Below are positions 11,015 to 22,570 of a stretch of DNA of 64,000 bases, one piece after another (within the stretch, counting starts at the first letter, position 1; every line of letters starts with the position of its first letter). A model generated the notes under the pieces. That model did not search any database, was not told where the DNA came from, and worked only from the letters and a program-made list of their open reading frames with translations. Source of the stretch: Actinostola sp. cb2023 (taxonomy: Eukaryota > Cnidaria > Anthozoa > Actiniaria > Actinostolidae); NCBI GenBank assembly GCA_033675265.1, contig JAUJYZ010001512.1:686550-750549 (forward strand). Direction: 5' to 3'. Made by a program: the position numbers and the translations under genes.

Positions 11015-14000
11015 ATGGCGTTGACTTTGTTACACTTCTCAGTGTTCATTTGCACCGTTTGTCTCACTTTCCCACCTTCAGCGTCAGCCTGGAATCATAT
11101 TATCAACGTTTCCTCCAAAGCAGGAAAGGACAACGAGTCGTGCTTGACTAACTTCTCTTTGCCATGCAAAACACTCAGCTTCGTCCTGGGAAGATTGAAT
11201 AGCTTCACGCTTGTTCACATAAGCGATGGCTTCTACAGCTTAGACAAGAGCTACAACATTACACGCAAGCAAAACGTTTCCTTTGTTGGTGAAAGTACTA
11301 GCGTTAAAATCAAATGCAACACCTCGAAGGAATCTGGCATTTCATTTCATCATTGTGAAGACATTGTTTTCGAACAGTTGAACTTTGATGGCTGTGGCCA
11401 TTTACACTTCACATCCCCGTTTGAAAGGAATGGCACTGTATACCAATTCTATACTGGAATATCCTTTACTTATTGTAAGAACTTACAAATTGAACACTGT
11501 ACCTTGAAGAATAGCCCTGGTATTGCAATGTCATTACATGATACTGGTGGAAATGTGACGGTAATCGGCTCTGCGTTTGTTAATAATAGAGCCAAAAGAG
11601 CCTTCAACATATCTGAGGATCCTGATAGCAATGTTATGAGTAGTGGAGGTGGACTCTTCCTTCATTTGACACGATATGGGTCACTATTTCCATTCAATGA
11701 CACAACACAGCTGTATTCTAGTAACAATACTTATACCTTCAAAGACTCGCTGTTTGATGAAAATAATTACCTTGGATCACAGAACGTCAAAGAAGTTCCG
11801 AGCCCTTTTGGAGAGGGTGCAGGGTTAACAGTATTAGTGTGTGGATCTGCCCAAAACAACTCCCTGATAATTGATTCATGTAACTTTACTTCTAATGAAG
11901 CAATATGGGGTGGTGGTTTGTTTGCAGAATTCCATGATCAAGCTCAAGGAAATTTCATCTCAATTACAAACAATACGTTTTTGAAAAACAAGGCAAAATA
12001 CGCAGGTGGGGCTGTAAGGACTGGTAATGACATCATTGAGAAAGAGGGCTTATCCTTGAAAGAGAACAAAATAGAGCATATAGGGAATAGATTTTACTAC
12101 AACAATGCAACATTTGGAGGGGCATTGTCACACTATGGATGGACTTATTACCAACAATCACCAAGAGGTTATAGAAATATTTGCATAAGAGAATGCAAAT
12201 TTAAGGGCAACATGGCCACAATGGGATCTGCTATTGGAGTTTCATTGAATGACAAAAAATGGTTGGAGACAGGAAATGAGATGCCATATGCTGTTGAACT
12301 TATAAACTGTACTGTAGAGGACAATGTTGCAATAGCTGTAAATAACACTGTAGCAGGAATGGGTGCTGTTTATACATCAAGAGTTCCTTTTATTTTGAAG
12401 GGAAATAACACATTTCAAAACAACTCGAACACTGCTTTTTTACTGGACAATGCACCTTTGACAGTATACAATGAAACACTATTCATTAGCAACAAAGGGT
12501 ACATGGGCGGAGCATTAGCTGTGTATGGTCAGACCAGGCTCATTATGACTAAGCATTCTCATTTGTTGTTCAAAGATAATTCAGCAAAGCAAAAAGGTGG
12601 TGCGATATACATCAGAACACCAGGTCCTGAAATTGCTCCTTTCAAGACGACAGAGCTTCGCAGACATGAATGTTTCATTGTTTATGAAGATAATGGACAC
12701 ATGGTAGATATAGAAAAAATCCAATATGGTGACTGGAAAACTAAACTTGATTTCATCAACAATAAAGCACCATTGTTCTGTGGTGATTCTGTGTATGCAT
12801 CCACTCTGCAGTCATGTTATCTTGAGAATGAAGCAAGCAGGAGTAACACAGCCTTTGAATGGAAACCTATTATGAGCTATAGTGGTATAGTAGAGGAGGA
12901 AATTGCAACAGATCCAGTAGCAATTGAGTTCAAACCAAGTCAATGGTCCAAGCTTGCCCCATATGAACAGTTTGATGCAGCAATACGGCTACTTGATGAA
13001 AAAAACAGTACAGTTTCTGGAGTTGTTAAAATCAAAGTTAGAGGGACACTGAAAAGATTAACATCAAGTTTCATTGAAACACCACCCTCCTTAGTCCCTG
13101 CGTCATCCCTCTTTCTTGTTCAGCCATCCAAACATGGCAACATAACCAACAGCTTTGTGCCTGGACTTAGAGTAAAAGGCACTGTAGGCCACAACTTTAC
13201 ACTGGAAATTTCCACAAGCAGTGGGCAAGTAGTATCAGTAATTTCTGGTGTGATGACACTCCAACGTTGTTTAGCAGGGTTCAACAGAAGAAACACTCTG
13301 AAGGCAAGTGTGTGTGTATGCACGAATCAGAGACGCACCATGAAGGAGTGTCCAGATGCTCTGAGAATGGTACAAATGTTTATCTAAAAACTGGTTATTG
13401 GGGAGGTTGGGTAAAAAATCAAGATAAAACTGAGTATGATTTTATTACATATCCGTGTCCACATGATTATTGTATGTTCAATCAAAGTAATTTTGAGTTT
13501 ATGTATAACAAGGGTACCATATGTAATCATAACAGGTCAACTGATTCCACTCTTTGTGGAATATGTAAAGAAGGTTTTTCATTATCTTTGGGGAGCGAGA
13601 AATGCATATCTGATGATCAGTGTGAAAGCCATGTTTATGCAGTACAATGGGGAATTCCTGTTTTTCTGATTGTTGTTCCTTTTTTAGTGTTGCTTCTTTT
13701 GCATTTCAGTGTTGATATTTTCACTTCATACTTGAGTGCATGGTTATATTTTTATCAGGTTTTACCGTTTGTTGTTCAGCACACCGAGGAATTAGACAAT
13801 GGGATGCAAGGTATACTTGATCTGGCATCATGGCAACTGCCTGGAACTCATTTCTCTTGCTTCATGAAGGGTCTTGATAACTATACAAAGCTGTTTTTCA
13901 ACTATCTCTTTCCTCTTTATGTCCTTTTTGTACTGTTTGTTATCTCCCAGTGTGGTAGGTGCTGTGGTCGGTGCTTTGAGAGAACTAATGTATATCGTGC

Positions 14001-14745
14001 CATCTCGACTATTCTAGTTCTCTGCTTCAATCAGTTGGCCTACATTTCCTTTCAAGTTTGTCGATGGGTAAGAATTGATTCTAATATCGACGTTCTCTTT
14101 ATTGAAGGCGACATTTATTCTGCTAGAAATGGATCACATCATATACCTGGTCTTTATTATTTGCTTTTGGTCATTGCTATTATTGTTATCATTTGCTTTG
14201 TCATTGTGTTACCATCAGCACTGATATCCAGACCCTTCTTGATTCGAAAGGTAAGGTTCATGCAAAACTTCAATGGACTGTATGATATCTTCCAGCATTG
14301 CTATCGCGATGACTGTAGATGGTTCTCAGCATATTATTTCATATGCAGGATAGCTATACTTTTTCTTTCTGCTATTTTGACAACACCTGGTCCATTCAAA
14401 AGGTGTTTGACAGAGATTCTCGTGGTTCTTTCCCTGGTTCTTTGTGTCTTTATTAAGCCCTATAAAAGAGATGAAAACTCGAATCTAAGATGGCTCAACA
14501 TTGTTGACACTTTGATCTTAACCGATCTTTGCATCATGACTGTAATGAGTTCATCTCGCAACTCAGAGGCTTCACATGAAACAAGAAACGATTTAAAATA
14601 CAGTATGTGGGTTCTGTCGTGGCTGCCAATTGTTTACCTTGTTTTGCTTATAGCATTAGCTATTCGACAGTACTGTAGTGTGAATCATGCACACAGACGA
14701 CAGTATGAAAGTCTGGATGATCCACAGTCCACTTCTGGAACTTAA
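11015..14745 (+). CDS. PMP-like beta-helix plus multi-pass membrane protein, paralogue B (one frame break)
   Basis: About 1243 aa once one frame change is allowed. I chose ATG 11015 over the in-frame ATG 10973 because it begins directly with a signal peptide (MALTLLHFSVFICTVCL, likely cut after SASA). Order: CLTNFSLPCKTL motif, parallel beta-helix with repeated GG[AG] and FxxN rungs, Cys-rich module (CVCM, VSRC, TGYWGGW, CP..YC, LCGICK, SLGSEKC), then about 8-9 hydrophobic helices with DDCRWFSAYYF and LRWLNIVDTL. The cytoplasmic tail is short and polar. Architecture and many local motifs match gene A, so the two are tandem duplicates about 2.4 kb apart on the same strand. Near 13301-13303 one base seems to be missing just before the codons for GKCVCM; otherwise the frame is open throughout. 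Substrate or ligand is unknown; a surface location is inferred from the signal peptide and helices. Confidence 0.85.
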
Positions 14746-15424
14746 ATTTTTATTATCATTATTTGATGATGCCTGGGTGATGATGTTGATGTTTGTGAAA
14801 ATGTTAAGGTCACACACGATGCAATATTATGATTATTATTGCTGGTATTATGCTGGTTGCAGCGTGTTTCCACCTGCGTCTGTAATTGTTGTGGCGAAGG
14901 TTATTGAAGTACAGTGCGCTCGTACTTCTGCGCGCTTTTGCGGCAACACTATGTGCACAACAAATTGCAGAGTTAGAATACACTGAAACATACATACACT
15001 GAAACTCTGCCTTTGCTGGCCGGCAATATTGCGTGATGAAATAGTGAGATGATTCAGCTGATGATTTATATGACAGACAAGACGATAGACATGGCGATGG
15101 ACATGATGATTGCGACGATGATAACGATGATGGTAGTTATGGATGGTAATGATCAGTTTATATTCATCACAGTGGCGTAGATCAGCAAGGGTGCTTGTGC
15201 ACCTACATACAACTGTGTATAAAATATAAAGTTTATATAACAATACAATTTATATTGGTAAATTATATATCTGTGTTTCTTAAAGGATAGAAAAAGTAAA
15301 ATAATGAATAGTCCATAAAAGACTTTAAAAAGCAAAACAATATACGCACTGTAGTGCAAATATCTAGTTTACCTACATGTGTACGTATGAAGAATTGAAT
15401 TATTTTATTGTAAATGATAATACA
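14746..15424. other. 3' flank of gene B, no gene
   Basis: AT-rich sequence with GATGATG-type simple runs near 14760-14790 and 15050-15150. The open frames on the minus strand here are low-complexity (HHRYHRRNHH) and not credible genes. The 3' UTR of gene B is expected here. Confidence 0.45.
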
Positions 15425-15582
15425 TAGTCGTTTTCGTAGGAGTGGCAGAGTTACGGTACCGTGCCGTATTGAAAGAGTTTGATTTGAAGAGCTGCATCTG
15501 CACGCTTTTTGATTGGTTCAGAAAGGAAACCATTTGAGTTTCACGGTACCACAGGGTTCCCACTCGTACGAAAACGACTCTA
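15425..15582. mobile_element. MITE of the GTCGTTTTCGTA family, copy 1
   Basis: The left end TAGTCGTTTTCGTAGGAGTG and the right end CACTCGTACGAAAACGACTC-TA are inverted and flanked by TA. Inner palindromic parts (CACGGTACC and TACGGTACCGTG) are shared with copies at 30.66, 33.94 and, partly, 53.64 kb. Confidence 0.8.
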
Positions 15583-16136
15583 CACTGAGGAAGTCATGGA
15601 CAGGAACCTCGAGGATCATGGGAATTAATTTACACCTTTAAAGGTGTAATTATATATTCCTATGATCCTGTGGGATCGGTGAAATGCCTTAGCGAAGTTC
15701 ATCGTCATTTTATTTGTGATTCTAGATCTATATTAAAGTATACATTTTTGAAAGATCTCTTAGATATTAACTATTGTAGATAAAATACAAGTGAGTTAGA
15801 AAGACAATATAGTAGAAATTTGTATGTAAGCAAAGTACTGTTAAAGTTAAAAGTACTTCTAAGATTTCAACCAGGTTGCTTATTGACTCAAGAGGATGGT
15901 GTTACCTGGTGATGTCACGCTGGCGGCACGGTTTTAGTGCGGCAATCTTCATTGCGGCAATATTTTGCCGGGTTTTGAATGGCGTTCAACAAGGTGTTCC
16001 TATGACATTACGGTAAAACAACATTGCGCGAAAAAATGTCGTTAAAATTGTCCCGTGTAACAACGACGAGTGAACTGACTCCAGCGCGTGCACCACTAAT
16101 ACTCAGGCCATTGATCCGTCGGAGACAACAGCATCC
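15583..16136. other. Spacer with a short palindrome, no gene
   Basis: A small palindrome (AGGATCATGGGAATTAATT against AATTATATATTCCTATGATCCT) lies at about 15611-15669. The rest shows no gene, exon or clear repeat. Confidence 0.4.
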
Positions 16137-16345
16137 TCTTAAAGGGGGACTTCAACCGAAAAATGAATCTTTTGAAAGCAAACGGAATAAACAGTTGAAA
16201 GTGTGGTAAATATCACTTCGTTGTTGATTTTTCTCAAAAACGTTTTTAAAGCACGAAAATTTAAGGCTAAAGTTTCCGTTCAGCAATCGGGAAAGTCCGG
16301 GATGCACTCGGAAATTGGTCGGAATGACGTCACAACAGGGAGTCA
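16137..16345 (+). repeat. Repeat unit, inverted partner of 20.09-20.31 kb
   Basis: Starting at TTAAAGGGGGACTTCAACC, about 200 bp match in reverse complement the segment that ends CCCCCTTTAAGAT at 20.3 kb. Shared parts include AAACGGAATAAACAGTTGAAA, ATCACTTCGTTGTTGATTTT and ACAGGGAGTC. The outer ends of both copies touch TTAA. Confidence 0.75.
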
Positions 16346-17804
16346 CTTTCGCGGGACACCATGTTTGTTCAGTGTTGTGAGTTGTTATCTCCTTCTTTAT
16401 TCGTTTCTCTGCTCTAAATGCCAACTTTTTGCACAGTTTCTGGAAGCGAAGAGACCTCGATTTGTTTCTGAAAGAAGCTGAAGACAAAAATTGATTATTT
16501 TTGTATTGAAAACATTGATCATGGCCGATTTGTGTGGGTTCGATTTTTAAAGACGAACAAAAACCGCTCAAATAAGGACTGGCACTTCCAAGATTTATCT
16601 AATGATCGTTCAGCGTTTAGAAAGAGAGAAAGACGTCGGGTATGTTTGCACTTCAATCTTCATTTACTGATTTAGCTAAACCCAAGGCTTCGATTCAGTT
16701 TTTTAATGCTTCTAGTTGTGTTATATTTTTGCAATGAAGATTGAAATATCCGCCTGAGCTACTGTTGTTGTTGTTGACTTTATTATTTGCTACTAACTCT
16801 GTCTAGGTTTGGCTTTATCACATAATGTAAATACTTGTGTGCTAAATAACAATAAATTGAAAGCAATTCAGTTGATTAAATAAAATTTAGTTTTTCCTAC
16901 TGTACGAGATTGTTGTGTTGTTGTATTAAAGCCTATCGAGATGGTCCTGATGGTGATTATCTGATAGTATAGTCACAGGCTGAATGTCATAGTGCCAAGT
17001 TTGGGCTGTATTTAATACTGTATACTATCAAACCAAAGCTAAATTGACATTCACCGACAGTCTGTATTCCAGGTTTGTTTCAGAAACAGCTCTTTGTGCT
17101 ATTTATCTGTAGTAGTTTTTTTTTCAATAACTAAAACCCAGGGGCAGGGTAACGGGTGGGGTACTTAGTACACCCGGGAGCTTGCCACCCTCACAGCGCT
17201 GGAACAACTTACAATGTAACAAATAATGTTGGCAATGTACACTGAAACAGCCAGTTGATGAGCTAGTATTAAACAGGGTATGAAAATTGACAAATTGTTA
17301 CATTGAAACCTCCACCCGACCCCCACCCTAATTATGGTGATCGAGGGTTGAGGAAAAGTTACCCCACAATATATCAAAGATCAGAACTTGTTTCAGCATT
17401 TAAATTTAAAAAAATAATACCATTCAGTCAGGGGCTCTAAAACCTTACCCCTTACCCTTACCACACCCTGGTGCATTAGGCTTTACGACATGGCCCAATC
17501 AGAGAAATAATAATGTGTGGTGTAAAACCTATAACTATAGCTTATATATGGTACGGGGGGGGGGGGGGGGGACAACAGGTATATTTATGTTCATTCAATG
17601 TATGATAACTTGTACATACACCATACTACAATGTATGTAGGCATGGCATACTTAGCCTTTTCTTATCTTGTGTACCTATAAACATGTATAAAGAAGAGGC
17701 CATTCTTTTGTGCTTTGTAGTACTTCGAGTATGGATTAAATAAAGGTAGTTTTATTTACTAGTCAGACTAACTTGCAATCACTCCCCTATCATTATTATG
17801 TTAA
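16346..17804. other. Repeat-rich spacer
   Basis: No gene is supported. A poly-G run lies at about 17557-17571. Two short CCACCC-rich patches are near 17150 and 17320. Confidence 0.4.
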
Positions 17805-18362
17805 AGTGCTACTTGGACGAAAATCGATCGAAATATAATTTAGCTGAAACTTCACTGAAATAATCTCAAAGAACCATACAATTTATTACTGGTTAATGTG
17901 TTTTCTCAAAATTCCTATGGGAAGTATTACATTTTTATGAATCTTTAGAAGTGTCAGTGAGGTCATCTACTCAACCCTAACAATCAACACAGCTTCGCTC
18001 CATACATTTCTTTGTGTTTAGTTTCTTGAATTATTTTATTTCTATGAAGCTAAAAGTTTGGGTGAAGGAGTTTTCTTACATTGTTCGTGCTTAGCATTGA
18101 TTGTCTGACCAGTTGCCTTCAATGCAGAGCTGTTATCTGAACAAAACATTGAGATATTTTGACACACAAAATACAAATAAATATATGGAGCTGAATGTTG
18201 GGTTGAGTAGATGACGTCACTGACACCTCTAAAGATTCATAAAAAATATAGTACTTCCCTCCGGAATATCGAAAAAAGAGTTTAACTAGTTATTATTAGA
18301 CCCTTGAAGAATTATTCAATGAAGTTTCAGCTAAATTAAATTTCGATCGTCCAAGTAGCACT
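17805..18362. mobile_element. TTAA-flanked MITE with about 50-bp inverted repeats
   Basis: The element begins AGTGCTACTTGGACGA and ends TCGTCCAAGTAGCACT. The complementarity continues inward through GCTGAAACTTCA. It is bounded by TTAA at 17801-17804 and 18363-18366. It is the reverse complement of the 9.45 kb copy over its whole length. A TTAA duplication points to a piggyBac-type transposase in trans, but because the repeats extend as TTAAAG, a TA target (Tc1/mariner) is equally possible. There is no coding capacity. Confidence 0.85.
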
Positions 18363-18437
18363 TTAATTATACTGAACCAGCATGACAGCTTAAACTATGC
18401 TGATTAATTTTGATAGCATATGTGGCATTTGTATATT

Positions 18438-18712
18438 CCCGGGGGGGACTCCCATATATAAAGTGATTGGGATGCTCGTCGTACCATTTAGGGGTCCAGA
18501 TTTGCAATTTGGAACCTCTTAGGGTGTCACAAATCTAAAAAGACCACAAGAGACTAAGCTGGTACCTTTTAGGGTGTTTGTCAGTAAATAAGATACCTGA
18601 GATAAGATAATGATAGCTGGAATGACAGTTGTAGCTTTTGTCACTTGAGTCGGTACCTTTTAGGGTTAAAAATTAGTTGTTGCCACACCCACCTGGACAA
18701 GACTCACCCCCA

Positions 18713-18750
<38 letters not shown>

Positions 18751-18757
18751 CCCGGGT
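18438..18757. mobile_element. CCCGGGGG-ended MITE with poly-C expansion
   Basis: The left end TTCCCGGGGGGGACTCCCATA and an inner GGTACCTTTTAGGGT motif match in kind the unit at 39.79-40.04 kb. The right end here has expanded into a C run of about 30 at 18717-18747 before CCCCGGGTATTTAGG. Confidence 0.6.
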
Positions 18758-18842
18758 ATTTAGGATAATAGATATTAAAATTACTTCCCATCATCTTAGT
18801 ATCATATCAGGTAGTATTTGTTTCCATAGAAATTACAACTAA

Positions 18843-19006
18843 ACTCATCCTCGGGAACCCAGGGGTATATTCTGTCTCTCGTTAGTCGCTCCCAGAGAAA
18901 TACCCCTGGGAACGAAGTCTGTTGGAACTTGTTCCGATTCAAACCAGAATATACTTGGGAGCGAGTAACAAGCGACAGAATAAACCCCTGGGTTCCCGAG
19001 GATGAA
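18843..19006. mobile_element. Short foldback element (CATCCTCGGGAACCCAGGGG)
   Basis: The left end CATCCTCGGGAACCCAGGGG and the right end CCCCTGGGTTCCCGAGGATG are exact complements. The inner TATTCTGTC...CGTTAGTCGCTCCCA is mirrored by GGGAGCGAGTAAC...GACAGAATA. Related fragments lie at 4.41 and 10.48 kb. Confidence 0.85.
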
Positions 19007-20089
19007 CTAAACTGTATCCTGTATAAAAAAAACAGTCACACAATGCAAGCTGTACATTAGTGATGACAACCAACATTTTCATACCAGAAAGTATCAAAGG
19101 AGAAAGTGATTTTAGAAAAGTACATAATAATACAAAAATGTAGACTTTACTTTCAGCAATAGTGACACCACAATAAAATTATTAATAATATTATATGGCA
19201 TATCAGCACCTGCATGTAATAAACTAGAGCTAATGCACACACATGCAATGCCATCAGTGATTACCAATGTTGTTCACAGAGACTTCGTAAAAACTACTTC
19301 ACATGTACCTGTATTAATTATCAAACATACATATCAAAACAATGAATTGTAAAATGTTTGAAATACTATCAATAGCATCTTTAATAGCAATATCTATGGA
19401 GTCCCTCATTTTGTATGTCAAAATCAAATACAATATTGTTGATTATTAAAATCAGTGCATAAGAACATGTATTAAAGCTTAATATAAAATAGCAGGCATT
19501 TTATGCTACACCAAATAATGGTCTTGACTGTTGTTGTGATTTAATTCATTCTCTAAACAAGTGTAATAATACAACAGAATATGTAATTGATATTATTCTG
19601 GGGGATGTTAGAAAAATACAGGCATGCTGGAGAACCCTGGATGAGTATAACTGGTGGATGGAGGCTAGACTAGAAATGATCTAAGTTTATATCCCAAATC
19701 GTGCATCAGATCTAGGGATTCGACTCCTACGGGTACACTTCACTTTCAGTCTCCATTACAGCACATTTTCAACAAGTGCAAGACAACGTACTATGTCAAA
19801 TGAAGTGAAACTGAGCTTACATTTATAACTATATATAAAAGCTTACTATTTTAAAATCCTAGACGATCGATCTGCAGACTGCACTCGAATTCGAAAATTC
19901 ATTTCAATCTGTGGCTCTTCTTCTGCCTCTTCATCGTCGTCTTGGTGTCTATTTGGTTCATATTAGTATAGCTCTACACTTTACTGCACTAATTTTCTCC
20001 CTTCATCTAATTCCTCTTCAATAAAACATATATTAGTAAAACGTCTGACATCTGCTCGTTTGGTTGTCCGCCATATTGTTCAAAGAAGG
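19007..20089. other. AT-rich spacer, no gene
   Basis: Long AT-rich stretch, stop-dense in all frames. I see no exon, repeat array or RNA gene. Confidence 0.5.
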
Positions 20090-20307
20090 ACTCCCTGTTG
20101 CTACGTCACAAACTGATTTGCATATCCCTGTTCATTTTCGGGATGCGTTCGGAGAATGTTCGGTTTTCTGTCTTTAACGCTAAATTTGAACGATTTCCCG
20201 AAAGTTTTGAGAAAAATCAACAACGAAGTGATATTTAGCACACTTTCAACTGTTTATTCCGTTTGCTTTCAAACAATTCATGTTTTGGTTGAAGTCCCCC
20301 TTTAAGA
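20090..20307 (-). repeat. Repeat unit, inverted partner of 16.14-16.35 kb
   Basis: Reverse-orientation copy of the repeat at 16137-16345, ending in GGTTGAAGTCCCCCTTTAAG. The CTATGTGACG-like central part has diverged. Confidence 0.75.
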
Positions 20308-20581
20308 TAAATGTACAAGCAAAAAATAATTTTCAAAAAATATTGGCAAGTTGACTGCAAACCGTAAACTTAACCATACACCCATATATTATTTTTATCT
20401 ACATATGACTTTTTTAATGTACATATTATTATAAAATTCTAAATAAAATTATAATTGAACTAATCATCATGGTCGTCTTGTTCAAAATATAGAACGCACG
20501 CACATGCATGTAGATCAGCTATAGAAACAATAAACTTGTATAGCTTGCAGTATCGGCACAATACACCTGACTTCTTGGACG

Positions 20582-21190
20582 CAGGGCCGTACACAGCACG
20601 GGCAGGGGGGCAGTCCCCCCCCCCCCCCCCCCCCCCCCAGCAAGGCGAAAAAGATACCAACAAGTACGGAGAACTGATCTATTTTTATTTATTTATTTGC
20701 TGTTTCTTTTTGTTATGAATAAATAATTACAGTTACAAATACTACAAATACGCAATACTTAGTAAAAGTTACAAAATTCACAATAATTACACAGAATACA
20801 AATTATATATAAAATAACAGGGTCAAAAAGGAGTTACAATTATTTTACAATATATATTATTTCTGTTCTGTTTGTATATAGAAATTAATTACTATTTACT
20901 CGTCCGTGTTTTGCAAAATAACTCTTAGTTTTTCGTACTTTTGTAAATGAGAGTTCAACCTGGATTTCTTTTCAGATGATAATAGTCATATTTATTAATT
21001 ACTAACTGAAAATCAGCTAGAAAAAAAGAGAAGAAAGATCGGGCAGGGGGGCAGTTGCCCCCCCCCCCCCTCCCCCCTAGCAAGACGAAAAAGATACCAA
21101 AAAGTACGGAGAACTGATCTATTTTTATCAGTTATTTTTTTGCTGTTAAATACGTACTGCCCCCCCCCCCCCCCCCCCCCCCCTTGAATT
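20582..21190. mobile_element. CAGGGCCGTACA-ended element(s) with G/C homopolymer hairpins
   Basis: Two related units share the order CAGGGCCGTACACAGCAC, GGGCAGGGGGGCAGT, a C run, then AGCAAGGCGAAAAAGATACC and GAGAACTGATCTATTTTTAT. C runs lie at 20617-20638, 21059-21077 and 21161-21183. The right end CCTTGAATTTTGGGTTATGT matches the complete small copy at 38.89-39.06 kb, which shows the inverted ends. This copy looks like a partial duplication or nested insertion. Confidence 0.65.
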
Positions 21191-21858
21191 TTGGGTTATG
21201 TCATGCGACACAAACTTGGCAGGTGTATGTGTCGTGTGAACTATTCAGTTCTTCACACACAAAAAACAGTGCTGTCAAAACAATATCAATCGCGTACTTT
21301 TTGTATATATCAGTCATAACGACAACATTCGGCCCAATATGATTTTACTAAGAATTCGGGACTGCATGAGATAAATGACGTGGTAATCAGTAGGCTCCCA
21401 GTTCTAATTCCCACCCAGTGTATAGTGGCGGTTCGCAAGTTTGATCAATATTGAGATGTGGAAATTCTCATCTCCCTTTTTTTCAATTAACGCCGGTGTA
21501 GTTTTCTTTCTTCGTCATCGTTATTTCAACCATAACAATTAAGTTTTCAAGCTGGGAATGCTTTCTTTCTATTGAAAGTCCACCGACCTCTAGCAGTGCG
21601 TCATCCGATGACTGCCCAATGAAACTGACACAGTCTTCACAACGGAATCTACAGCTGTAAATGCTTTATCCATTAATTCTCTCATAACGAGCCGCAACGA
21701 ACGATATTTTCCGAACAGCGGGACTTCCCTGTTGCTATGATGTGGTGTTTTAATCCTTTTACTTGCGGTTTCCTACATATCAACACTTGTAAGTGCTGCT
21801 GTACATGTCAACAGATAGATAGTTTATTTATGTTTACATAAAGACTGAATTGCGTAAA
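21191..21858. other. Spacer, no gene
   Basis: No gene is supported; ordinary AT-rich sequence. Confidence 0.4.
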
Positions 21859-21925
21859 ATGATCGATCTGGAACATTTCGAGGAGGAGCTATTTGACGTT
21901 TTTCCGCAGACCGCTAACAACGAAG
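21859..21925 (+). CDS. Candidate first coding exon, unknown protein
   Basis: ATG at 21859 opens an acidic peptide (MIDLEHFEEELFDVFPQTA) that stops at a good donor, GAAG|GTAAGT, at 21925/21926. The ATG context AAAATGA is acceptable. A coding-like stretch follows at 22053-22310 behind an acceptor (CTCTAGCAG), but its open frame (phase 0) does not fit this donor (phase 1), so either an exon is missing or a base is wrong. I recognise neither peptide. It may be the remains of a gene interrupted by the 67-bp minisatellite that begins at 22.57 kb. Confidence 0.3.
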
Positions 21926-22052
21926 GTAAGTCCAAATACGGTAAATCCAAAGTTCATTTCTCTTCGTTGCGTTGTTGTCGCCGGTCGTGTGCCGTCTACT
22001 TACAGCCGTAAATATGTTGCCAATACAGGACATTTTTGATCAACTCTAGCAG

Positions 22053-22310
22053 AAAGTGGTATATGATAAATTCAGGATCTGTGGAACAAAACTAGATGAT
22101 CGAGTATCGGTATTTTGGAAGAATACACTGGTGTCGAAATTTCCATCACAATTGCCAGCGTACAGACAACAATGGTGCTTTCTTCCAGAAATGGCCGGAT
22201 TGTTGAACGAGAAAGCTATGGTCTTAGTCGTTTCTCCGTTTGGAATCATCGCCTCAATACTAAACAAGCCACTGGTCTCAAACTTGAAGATATTATGGAC
22301 ACCATTATAG
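22053..22310 (+). pseudogene. Coding-like segment, unknown
   Basis: An 85-codon open stretch beginning after CTCTAGCAG reads VYDKFRICGTKLDDRVSVFW at its start and ends in a hydrophobic patch with MVLVVSPFGIIASIL. It is overlapped by a second open frame on the same strand to 22429, so which frame is real is uncertain. No domain is recognised. It could be a decayed exon following the candidate exon at 21859-21925. Confidence 0.2.
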
Positions 22311-22570
22311 GTCTGGTTGGATATATCTATCTTCTCAATCTTGGGGATTTCCCGCCAACTGCGCCAACGTCAATCTCGTGGCTCGAGTTTAGGTTCTGTG
22401 GTACTGTACGCTCTGTACGTAAAACATGACGACGCCAGGAAACAGAATCCATATCAAAGGCCGGACAAAAAGAGAGCTAATGCTAGTGCACTGTAAATAG
22501 AGTCAATGTAGATTATTTTGTACGTTATTTGTGGAATCATCTCATCACACAATAATAATTACTTTCATTT

